Below are positions 15,950-22,726 of a stretch of 64,000 bases of DNA, piece by piece. The stretch comes from Mumia xiangluensis (lineage in GTDB: Bacteria; Actinomycetota; Actinomycetes; Propionibacteriales; Nocardioidaceae). The DNA lies in contig NZ_WJYO01000007.1 of assembly GCF_010994095.1 (NCBI RefSeq), positions 124,001 through 188,000 on the forward strand. Reading direction: 5' to 3'. Below the pieces are notes generated by a model. The model was not told the origin of the DNA and ran no database searches. It worked only from the letters and a program-made list of their open reading frames with translations. The translations under genes were made by a program, and so were the position numbers. Position 1 is the stretch's first letter. Every line of letters begins with the position of its first letter.

Positions 15950-16629
15950 CCGAGCGACCGGTGCCGGACGTGGTCGTGCCACTCCCCCGGGTCGCCGTCA
16001 TCGACGACAGCACGGTGATCCGCGGCGGCTTCGCCACGGTCCATCCAGGTCTCGACGTGGTGGCGACGTACGCGAGCGTCGAGGAGTTCGAGGCCATGCC
16101 GGTCGACTGCGACGTCGTGGTCCTCGACCTGCTGCTACGAGGCCCACAGGGAGTGGCATCGTCGACCAAGCAGGGGCGCGCCGCGATCCGAGCCGTGCGC
16201 GACCTCGGTCATCCGGTGTGCCTGTACACCGACGAGCGGAGAGCGATCGTCCTCGCGCTCTGCCTGCGAGCCGGCGCGAACGGCGTCGTGCACAAGTCCG
16301 ACCCGCCGCAGGTCGCCGTACAGGCCGTCGACGACATCCGGCACGGGCAGGTGGCGATCACGCAGTCCCTCGTCGGGCTCACCGAGATCCTCGACCGACG
16401 CGGCGCCTCGCTGGATCTCAGCCCGCGACAGCGACAGGTCATCTCGGCCCGAGCACGGGGTCGGCACTGGGGTGACATCGCGACGACGCTGTTCATCACC
16501 GAGGACACCGCTCGTGAGCACTACCGCGCTGCGTGCACGAAGCTGCGGGTCTACCTCCAGCACGCCAGCCCGGGCGACATCGAGCGCGCGGTCGGCGCCG
16601 CGCCGGGCGACGTCCTCGACGAGGAGTGA
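15946..16629 (+). CDS. NarL/LuxR-type response regulator
   Basis: This 227-residue protein starts at GTG 15946. The receiver domain has the acidic pair VIDDS (D20, D21), phosphoacceptor D61 in VVVLDLLLRGPQG, and a Lys in VVHKSDPP. The C-terminal LuxR-type helix-turn-helix reads LDLSPRQRQVISARARGRHW, then GDIATTLFITEDTAREHYR. The helix-turn-helix is somewhat divergent. It is cotranscribed with the upstream kinase, and the cutinase gene downstream is a possible target. Confidence 0.88.
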   Translation: MTERPVPDVVVPLPRVAVIDDSTVIRGGFATVHPGLDVVATYASVEEFEAMPVDCDVVVLDLLLRGPQGVASSTKQGRAAIRAVRDLGHPVCLYTDERRAIVLALCLRAGANGVVHKSDPPQVAVQAVDDIRHGQVAITQSLVGLTEILDRRGASLDLSPRQRQVISARARGRHWGDIATTLFITEDTAREHYRAACTKLRVYLQHASPGDIERAVGAAPGDVLDEE

Positions 16630-16636
16630 GTCCGAC

Positions 16637-16652
16637 CCCCCGTTTCCGGGGG
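16637..16652 (+). terminator. Short GC hairpin after the response regulator
   Basis: CCCCCG (16637-16642) and CGGGGG (16647-16652) pair around a TTTC loop, seven bases after the stop codon, followed by only two Ts. A weak intrinsic terminator or mRNA-end stabiliser is plausible. It separates the two-component operon from the cutinase gene. Confidence 0.5.
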
Positions 16653-16730
16653 TTACGCCGGTCCGGGATCGCCACGAGGGTGAGGTGACCGGTCCGTACC
16701 GACGCGGGCCTTCGGGGAGAGGAAGCCGAC

Positions 16731-17453
16731 ATGATCGGATCGAGGAGAATCCATCGTGCCGCTCTCGGCGCGGTCGCGGCGACGATGGCAGCATCGGGCA
16801 TCGTGGCAGCGAACGCACCAGCCGCGAACGCCGTCACCTGCAGGGCGTACACGGTGATCGGTGTCCGGGGAACCGCCGACGGGGAGCGGACGTCCATGGG
16901 CACCCGTTTGCCCACCGCCGTCGCCGCGTTCAGGGCCAAGAAGGGCACGGCCAACGTCACGAGCGACTACGTGTACTACCCGGCGGCGATCGAGTACATC
17001 ATCTCGATGCGGGACGGCCGCAACAACCTGAAGGCCAAGATCAACACCTACCTCGCCAGCTGCAGCACGACGAAGATCGTGCTGTTCGGCTACTCCCAAG
17101 GAGCACACGTCGTCGGGGACGTGGTCGTCGGCATGACGAGCGCGCAGCGTGCTCGCCTGCACGGGATCGGCCTGATCGGCGACCCGATGTTCAACCCGGC
17201 GCTCCGCGGCAAGGTCTCCAAGAACTCCTCGACCCGGGGCGGCATCATGGGCCGGCGCGCCTCATGGCCGACCGGTGTCTTCGTCTACAACGTCTGCAAC
17301 ACCGGTGACCAGATCTGCGCCAACAGCGGGACCAACGTGGTCGCGGCGGCGGCCGGTGCGCCGCACCAGCAGTACACGACCACGACGTACTCGCCCGTCT
17401 CAGGCACCTCCGGCGCCTACGCGATCGGCTCCCACGTGGCCACGCGTTCCTGA
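16731..17453 (+). CDS. Secreted cutinase-family esterase
   Basis: This 240-residue protein starts at ATG 16731. A signal peptide runs to about residue 34 (AANAPAANAVTC). The alpha/beta-hydrolase core shows YTVIGVRGTADG, the nucleophile elbow GYSQGAHVVGD with catalytic Ser, the disulfide-bracketed acid loop VCNTGDQIC with catalytic Asp, and APHQQY with catalytic His. Cutinases hydrolyse cutin, polyesters or acylglycerols outside the cell. Length is normal for actinobacterial members. Upstream, a two-component system ends 100 bases away. Confidence 0.92.
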   Translation: MIGSRRIHRAALGAVAATMAASGIVAANAPAANAVTCRAYTVIGVRGTADGERTSMGTRLPTAVAAFRAKKGTANVTSDYVYYPAAIEYIISMRDGRNNLKAKINTYLASCSTTKIVLFGYSQGAHVVGDVVVGMTSAQRARLHGIGLIGDPMFNPALRGKVSKNSSTRGGIMGRRASWPTGVFVYNVCNTGDQICANSGTNVVAAAAGAPHQQYTTTTYSPVSGTSGAYAIGSHVATRS

Positions 17454-17458
17454 CCGCG

Positions 17459-19684
17459 TCAGGGGAGATAACGCCGGGCGACGACCGCCTGCTGGTCCGC
17501 CGGTCGGCCGAGCTGCATGGACCACGCGAGCCGGACGAGCACCCCGTGCGACCACACGAGGGGCGTCGCGGCGCGGGTGCCTTCCCCGGCAGTGCAGCAC
17601 GGCTGACCTGTCGGCGGACGGCCGTCCCACACCTGCTCGGAGATCATGTCCCCGCCGTTGCCGGCGGCGGCCACAGCGGCAAGGTACGACGATGCGTCGC
17701 GGCCGGCGGCCACCTCCTGCTCTCCGCGCTCGCCGGTGAGGATCGGCCAACCGCGGCCGAGCGTCGTGAAGGTGCCCGGCTCGGTGATCGTCCACTGCGT
17801 GCCGTCGCGGGTCTCGCCGTACCCGTCGAAGCTGAACCGCCGCCAGAAGGGGCCGTTCGGCGTCTGCACGCGCAGCTCGTCGTCGACGACCGCGAGCGAC
17901 GACGCGACCGCCGGGTCCGTGGCCGGGAGGATCCCCCACCGGGTGAGGGCCAGGAAGCTGGGGTCGACGACGCGGCGCTGGTCGACCTGCAGGGGGCCAC
18001 CGTCGCCCATGTCGTACGGCGAAGCGGTGTCGGGCTGGCCGTTCTTGGTGAGCCTCAGGAAGTACGGCTGCGTCGACAGGGGGCCGGTGGTGGTGACCGT
18101 CCATCCCTTCACCTGTGCCGCCCAGCTGTCGGCGAGCTCCAGCCACCGACGGGCGGACGCCTGGTCGCCGTTGCGGCGGGCGATGTCCGCGGCGCAGACG
18201 AGGCCGGCGATCTGCGCGGCGATCGAGTTCGGCGAGTAGCCGGCCTGGTTCTCCCAGCGCTCCTGCGGCGAGAACGGTGCGGCAAGCCCGGTCTCCTCGT
18301 CACGGAACCGGACGAGGAAGTCGGCCGCCCGCTTCACACCCGCGTACGTCGCGGGGCCGGTCTTGCCGGTCAGGCTCGCGAGGACGATCGGCAGCGCCAC
18401 CTCGTCGAGCTGAAGCTCGGACCACACCGGCTCGCCCGTCACGTCCGAGTTCTGGGGGAAGGAGCCGTCCGGCTTCTGCTGGACCTGGAACAGCCAGTCG
18501 ACGATCCGGCGCGCGGCCGCACGGTCTCCCATGGCCCACATGGCGCTGCCGAACTCGTACGAGTCGCGCGACCAGACGAGGTGGTAGGCGCCGGACGGCG
18601 AGGAGAGGTCGGGCACCTCGTCGCCCCACACCCAGGGCGCCGACGGCGAGGCGACGACGGCGCCCGGGTTGAGCTTGTCCTCGGCGGCCGCGAGCACGAG
18701 TGCCGAGGCGAGATACTCCCGCTTGACGGATTTGGCGGTCCGCGGCACGGGCTTCAGCGAGGCCAGGTAGCGGTGCCAGCCGCGGTCGTACCGACGCTCG
18801 ATGCGCGACCAGCGGCTCCGCGCGCTCGCTCTCGCGGTGGCTCGCGCGGCGGCGGGCCGTCGACCGAACCCGAGGGTGACCGTCGCCCTCTGGCGGCCCG
18901 GCAGTCCGTTGACGCGACTCACGCGCGCGGTCTGCACGACGTTCCCGGGCCCCGCCGAGCGGTGCCGTCGGTCGAGGTCGTGGTCGCGGCGCAGGTCCCG
19001 CCAGCCGTCACTGGCGCGACCGACGTAGCCGTTGCTGCGCGCCCCGAAGCGGGGCCTCGCGCGCACTGCGGTGGCGACCGCGCCGTCGCTGGCCACCAAG
19101 GTGCGTCCGGCCGTCCAGGCGCGGTCGTCCATGCCGTTGTTGGTGAGGGCCGGGTCGTGCCGGACGTACAGCTGGTAGCGACGCCCGTCCAGCGACCGCA
19201 GCCGCACCCGGAGCACGAGCGCGTCACGGCGCGGGTCTGTGACGACACGCTTCGTCACCCGGTAGCGCCCGGCTCGGCCACCGATCTGCTTGAACCGCAG
19301 GCTGCGCGCATCGGGCCGGGTCGTGGAGGGCCGCATCTGGACGGACTCGCGATCGGTGAAGGTCGCGCCGTCGGTGACGACGAGCTCGAGGCTGCGCACG
19401 CTCGGCGTCGACAGATCCGGGTAGAACACCTCGCTCACCCGTCCCCGTTGGAGGGTGAACCACACGTTGCTGCGCCGGGACCGCGCGGTCCCGAATCCCG
19501 TCTTGTCCGCCTCCGTCCAGGTGCTCTTGAGACCCGGGCCGTCGGGCGCGGGGGCGCGGGGCGCTCCGGCCGCCGGAACGGCCGCGAGGAGCGAGGCGCC
19601 GAGCACTGCAGAGACCGCGACTGCGGTGGCCGCGGCGATGCGACGTGAGGACGGGCGACGTGCGGACGGGCGACGTGCGGACAT
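17459..19684 (-). CDS. Secreted GH15 glucoamylase / glucodextranase-type enzyme
   Basis: This 741-residue protein starts at ATG 19684. An Arg-rich n-region and hydrophobic stretch make a signal peptide (cleavage near AAGAPRAP). Residues about 50-310 form the N-terminal beta-sandwich of bacterial GH15 enzymes (RSNVWFTLQRGRVSEVFYPD). The catalytic (alpha/alpha)6 barrel follows with WVWGDEVPDLSS, YHLVWSRDSYEFG, DGSFPQNSDVTG and ERWENQAGYSPNSIAAQIAG, where the acidic residues lie. It should release glucose from alpha-glucans or dextran outside the cell. It is convergent with cutinase, five bases apart. Confidence 0.9.
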   Translation of the reverse strand: MSARRPSARRPSSRRIAAATAVAVSAVLGASLLAAVPAAGAPRAPAPDGPGLKSTWTEADKTGFGTARSRRSNVWFTLQRGRVSEVFYPDLSTPSVRSLELVVTDGATFTDRESVQMRPSTTRPDARSLRFKQIGGRAGRYRVTKRVVTDPRRDALVLRVRLRSLDGRRYQLYVRHDPALTNNGMDDRAWTAGRTLVASDGAVATAVRARPRFGARSNGYVGRASDGWRDLRRDHDLDRRHRSAGPGNVVQTARVSRVNGLPGRQRATVTLGFGRRPAAARATARASARSRWSRIERRYDRGWHRYLASLKPVPRTAKSVKREYLASALVLAAAEDKLNPGAVVASPSAPWVWGDEVPDLSSPSGAYHLVWSRDSYEFGSAMWAMGDRAAARRIVDWLFQVQQKPDGSFPQNSDVTGEPVWSELQLDEVALPIVLASLTGKTGPATYAGVKRAADFLVRFRDEETGLAAPFSPQERWENQAGYSPNSIAAQIAGLVCAADIARRNGDQASARRWLELADSWAAQVKGWTVTTTGPLSTQPYFLRLTKNGQPDTASPYDMGDGGPLQVDQRRVVDPSFLALTRWGILPATDPAVASSLAVVDDELRVQTPNGPFWRRFSFDGYGETRDGTQWTITEPGTFTTLGRGWPILTGERGEQEVAAGRDASSYLAAVAAAGNGGDMISEQVWDGRPPTGQPCCTAGEGTRAATPLVWSHGVLVRLAWSMQLGRPADQQAVVARRYLP

Positions 19685-19685
19685 G
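19641..19685. repeat. Three 15-bp tandem repeats over the glucoamylase start codon
   Basis: Units CGACGTGAGGACGGG (19641-19655), CGACGTGCGGACGGG (19656-19670) and CGACGTGCGGACATG (19671-19685) follow each other directly. Read on the minus strand they encode three copies of an S-x-R-R-x segment at the N-terminus, and the last copy contains the ATG. Copy-number change would lengthen or shorten the charged n-region of the signal peptide without breaking the frame. Confidence 0.85.
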
Positions 19686-19768
19686 GTGACCTCCGAACCA
19701 CTTCCCGGAGTGGTTCCCCACGACCCGCGTCACAAACCACCTACACGTCGACGCGGGCTGTGTCGACG

Positions 19769-20500
19769 TCAGAAGGCGGCGCCGGCCGCCTTCGGATCCG
19801 TGCCCGTCAGGTCCGATGGGCGCGTCGCGTCCGGCAGCCTCCTCGTCTCCACCAGCAGCTGGGCGACGTGCCTCAGCTTCATGTTGTGGTGCTGGGAGTA
19901 GCGCCGGAGGACCTCCAGCGTCCGGGGCTCGTCCAGGCCGAAACGTTCCATGAGGATGCCCTGCGCCTGCCCGATGAGCTTGCGGGCGTCGAGCGCGATA
20001 TGAAGGTTTGCCTCGGTCTCGGCCCGCGCGAGCGCCACCGCCGCGTGGCGGGCGAAGAGGTGTGCCAGTGCCACGTCGTCGTTGTCGAAGTGCCGTGGCT
20101 CCCTGGAGTACAGGGAGACCACCCCGATCCGGCTCGCCTCCGGAGCCAGGCTCACGGCGAGCAGGCTCGCGGCGCCGAGCCCAGCGACCTTGGCGCTCCA
20201 CGTCGGCCAGCGCCGGTCGTCCGCGAGCTCACCCAGGCGCAACGTCTCGTCCCAGGAGTCGCTGAGGGTCGGACCCTCGCGAAGCTCGCTCTGCAGCTGG
20301 TCGGCGCGCCTGGCGATCAACCCGGTGGCCGCGACCGTCTCCAGTGCGCCGGCCCGCCGGATCATCGTCACGCCGGCCTCATCCATCCCCAACAGCTCGC
20401 AGAGAGTCTTGATCACCTGGTCGGCGGTCTGCTGCGGCGTGTCGGCCGCGTGCAGCTCTTCGACGAGATCGGCAAGCGCGTGGTGGTCGAGCGATTCCAA
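19769..20500 (-). CDS. GAF-ANTAR antiterminator protein
   Basis: This 243-residue protein starts at TTG 20500, with AGGAAGG seven bases upstream. The GAF domain covers residues about 20-160 (AGVTMIRRAGALETVAATG; LAPEASRIGVVSLYSREPR). The C-terminal ANTAR domain reads ARKLIGQAQGILMERFGLDE, then LEVLRRYSQHHNMKLRHVAQ. ANTAR proteins bind paired RNA stem-loops and prevent termination. The GAF domain presumably senses a small molecule or redox state. It lies downstream of hsp20 beyond a very strong hairpin. Confidence 0.9.
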   Translation of the reverse strand: MESLDHHALADLVEELHAADTPQQTADQVIKTLCELLGMDEAGVTMIRRAGALETVAATGLIARRADQLQSELREGPTLSDSWDETLRLGELADDRRWPTWSAKVAGLGAASLLAVSLAPEASRIGVVSLYSREPRHFDNDDVALAHLFARHAAVALARAETEANLHIALDARKLIGQAQGILMERFGLDEPRTLEVLRRYSQHHNMKLRHVAQLLVETRRLPDATRPSDLTGTDPKAAGAAF

Positions 20501-20555
20501 CGGACAGCCTTCCTGCTCGAGGTGGTCGTTCGTGAGAGGCGCAGCGCAGGTGCCG

Positions 20556-20606
20556 AGCCCGAGCCGTCGGCCCGGTGTTGTGCGACACGGGCTGACGGCT
20601 CGGGCT
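20556..20606 (-). terminator. Very long hairpin downstream of hsp20
   Basis: Arms AGCCCGAGCCGTCGGCCCG (20556-20574) and CGGGCTGACGGCTCGGGCT (20588-20606) pair over 19 bp with one G-U wobble, and GTGT/ACAC extend the stem inside the loop. It lies just after the hsp20 stop on the minus strand and before the GAF-ANTAR gene. It is a strong terminator candidate and also a possible site for regulated read-through. Confidence 0.8.
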
Positions 20607-20619
20607 GGCAGCGAGAGCT

Positions 20620-21045
20620 CTACGCCGAGATCGCTTGCGTGCTCTCGCCGTCGTGCGCGACGGCGATCTTGCGCGGTTTCGCCTTCTCGGCGACCGGGAC
20701 GGTGACCCGGAGGACGCCGTCGCGATAGGCCGCGCGCATCTGGGAGCTGTCGAGCGTGTCGCCCAGGATGACCTGACGGCTGAAGACACCACGCGGACGC
20801 TCCGACGCGATGAGCTCGCCAGCGCTCTCCTCCAGGGGACGACGGTCCGCCCGGACTGTCAGGACGTTGCGTTCGAGGTCGAGATCGATGGTCTCCACCG
20901 CGACGCCCGGAAGGTCGAACTCTGCGACCAGCTGGTCACCGTCGCGCCAGGCGTCCATCGGCATGACGGCGGGCCTGGCTGCGGTCCCGAACACCTCATG
21001 GGTGAGTCGATCGAGCTCTCGGAACGGGTCAGTGCGTACAAGCAC
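20620..21045 (-). CDS. Hsp20 / alpha-crystallin small heat-shock protein
   Basis: About 141 residues from GTG 21045, preceded by GGTGGAGGTG; the frame extends to TTG 21063, but the resulting start [20 protein letters not shown] fits the family start. The alpha-crystallin domain spans residues about 35-125 ([42 protein letters not shown]). It is an ATP-independent holdase chaperone. It is transcribed divergently from a MerR/HspR-like gene, the likely regulator. Confidence 0.92.
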   Translation of the reverse strand: MLVRTDPFRELDRLTHEVFGTAARPAVMPMDAWRDGDQLVAEFDLPGVAVETIDLDLERNVLTVRADRRPLEESAGELIASERPRGVFSRQVILGDTLDSSQMRAAYRDGVLRVTVPVAEKAKPRKIAVAHDGESTQAISA

Positions 21046-21100
21046 CTTGATCACCTCCACCAATCATCAGTGAGCTGCCTCAACGGCAATCAGACCTATA

Positions 21101-21127
21101 GTGGCTGATACAGTTTTGATATATCAG
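21101..21127. promoter_or_regulatory. Operator-like palindromes between hsp20 and merR
   Basis: The intergenic region is AT-rich compared with its surroundings. It holds CTGATA (21105-21110) and TATCAG (21122-21127) as an 11-base-spaced inverted repeat. A perfect 10-base palindrome TGATATATCA (21117-21126) overlaps the second arm. These are good candidate sites for the MerR-type regulator or for a heat-inducible promoter. The classical HAIR sequence is not recognisable. Confidence 0.45.
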
Positions 21128-21176
21128 AAGACATACCCCCGCGCAATACCCACCGAGCGAGAAGAAGGGGAACGGC

Positions 21177-21470
21177 ATGGCCCGCGACCAAGGGCTCGGC
21201 GTCTACACCATCTCCGTGGCGGCCGAGCTCGTCGGGACGTCGATCCAGAACGTGCGAGCCTACGACCGCGCCGGACTCGTCGAGCCGCTCCGGACGGCCG
21301 GCGGGTCGCGCCGCTACAGCGAGCGGGACATCGCTCGGCTCCGTCGGGTCGTCGCCCTGCTCGATGAGGGACTCAACCTGGCCGGCATCACCATGGTGCT
21401 CGCGCTCGAGACGGAGAACGCACAGCTCCGGGCCCAGATCGACCCCGACTCGGACGGTCACCGTTCCTGA
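21177..21470 (+). CDS. MerR-family (HspR-like) regulator
   Basis: This 97-residue protein starts at ATG 21177 with GAAGAAGGGG upstream. A single winged-helix domain is visible: VYTISVAAELVGTSIQNVRA then YDRAGLVEPLRTAGGSRRYS, followed by a short dimerisation helix (RRVVALLDEGLNLAGI). It has no long effector domain, as in HspR. Being divergent from hsp20, it most likely controls that gene. It differs from HspR of the dnaK operon, which is not in this window. Confidence 0.85.
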   Translation: MARDQGLGVYTISVAAELVGTSIQNVRAYDRAGLVEPLRTAGGSRRYSERDIARLRRVVALLDEGLNLAGITMVLALETENAQLRAQIDPDSDGHRS

Positions 21471-21474
21471 GCCG

Positions 21475-22275
21475 TCATCGGCCCGAGAACGTGATGCGCC
21501 GTTCCACGACTGCTGACGCGATGTCCGACAAGGTCGACTGTTGGCCGAAGGCGTGGGCGCGCAGGACGGCCAGCGCGTCTTCGGGGCTGACCTTCATCTG
21601 TGCGACGACCATCCCGGTCGCCTGGTGGATCCGCGCGCGCGAGGCCCAGGGACCACCGGCGAGATCCGGCGCCGCCGCGTCCTGGTCGTTCACCAGGGCG
21701 GTCCCGACCACGTCGGCGAGGAACTGGAGGTCGTGCCTGGCGAGCGAGAGCGGCGTCCGTGACTGCGGGCTCTGGTACAGCGTGATCACGCCGAGCACCG
21801 ACGTGTCGGAGTGCATCGGCACAGCAACGACCAGGGCGCTCTCGACGATCTCCCGCGCGGCCTCCACGAACAGCGGCCAACGCGACGGCGCATCGCCGGG
21901 GACCTCGCACCGCTCGATCTGCCCGGACGTGGACGCGGTGTGTCCGGGGCCTTCCCCGAGCACCTCCTGCAGGTCCTCGAGCTGGTCCGCGACCTCGTTC
22001 GTCGCGCACAGCGTCACGCGGTTCGCGCTCTCGTAGTGCACCGTGATCGCTGCCCCGTCAGCGCCGGCCAGCGTGCGGTAGGACCTGCACAGACGTCGAC
22101 TCAGCGGCTGGTCAGGATCCCGCCTCACGCCAGCCACGTCGTGAACGCACGAAGCGTCTTCTGCTCCGGAGCGATGCCTCTGTCGCGGCGACGGCCACCT
22201 GGTCTCGAGCCCATCGGACACTCCCTCCACCAGCGGAGAGGTACCCAGACAGACGCCGACCACGCGCCGACGCAT
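21475..22275 (-). CDS. Second GAF-ANTAR antiterminator protein
   Basis: Up to 266 residues from ATG 22275. The first 50 or so residues look non-conserved, and GTG 22146 or 22128 are possible true starts. The GAF domain (SYRTLAGADGAAITVHYESA; VAVPMHSDTSVLGVITLYQS) is followed by an ANTAR domain with ASRARIHQATGMVVAQMKVS and ALAVLRAHAFGQQSTLSDIA. Its predicted role is RNA-binding antitermination controlled by a GAF ligand. It is convergent with the MerR gene (stops four bases apart), so two ANTAR proteins bracket the hsp20/merR pair. Confidence 0.85.
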   Translation of the reverse strand: MRRRVVGVCLGTSPLVEGVSDGLETRWPSPRQRHRSGAEDASCVHDVAGVRRDPDQPLSRRLCRSYRTLAGADGAAITVHYESANRVTLCATNEVADQLEDLQEVLGEGPGHTASTSGQIERCEVPGDAPSRWPLFVEAAREIVESALVVAVPMHSDTSVLGVITLYQSPQSRTPLSLARHDLQFLADVVGTALVNDQDAAAPDLAGGPWASRARIHQATGMVVAQMKVSPEDALAVLRAHAFGQQSTLSDIASAVVERRITFSGR

Positions 22276-22288
22276 CAGCGCGTCGCGT

Positions 22289-22672
22289 TCAGTCGTCGGG
22301 CATCGTCCGACGGTCGCCGACGGTGCCGGCGGCGCGTGGGAAGGCGATCGAGCCGGCTCCCACCCACCACTCCATGACGTCGTACGCGAGGCGACCGGCG
22401 AGGACGGACGGGTCCTGGCCTGACAGTCGTGCGGCTTCCGCGGGGTCGCAGGCGAAGATCGACATCCCGCGGTACGACGGGTCGCTCTGCTCGTCGAACG
22501 GCCCGTTCGCCACGACCGTGCCTCGCTGCGCCAGCGCGGCGCGATAGGCGAGATGACGCGTCTGGAGAGCCGCGAGCTCGTCGTCCGACAGGTCTGGCGC
22601 GTCGGGAGGACGGCGCAGGATCACGAGCGTGTAGACGTCGAACTCGTCGGGGACCAGCGGCTCGCCGGGCAT
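22289..22672 (-). CDS. YciI-like protein
   Basis: This 127-residue protein starts at ATG 22672. A YCII-related ferredoxin-like fold is recognised from YTLVILRRPPDAPDLSDDEL, then HLAYRAALAQRGTVVANGPF and YRGMSIFACDPAEAARLSGQ. Such proteins are small cytosolic enzymes or sensors; the fold carries a conserved His-Asp pair in some members. No specific function is known. It lies upstream of, and probably in the same transcription unit as, the GAF-ANTAR gene, 13 bases away. Confidence 0.8.
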   Translation of the reverse strand: MPGEPLVPDEFDVYTLVILRRPPDAPDLSDDELAALQTRHLAYRAALAQRGTVVANGPFDEQSDPSYRGMSIFACDPAEAARLSGQDPSVLAGRLAYDVMEWWVGAGSIAFPRAAGTVGDRRTMPDD

Positions 22673-22726
22673 GACAAGGACGATAGTCGTGCGTCTCCGT
22701 GGCGCGACCCGGTCTTGACCTCGCTC

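Noticed and set aside
21064-21176. HspR HAIR element between hsp20 and merR
   Set aside because: I could not find CTTGAGT-N7-ACTCAAG or a close variant; only the CTGATA/TATCAG type symmetry is present.
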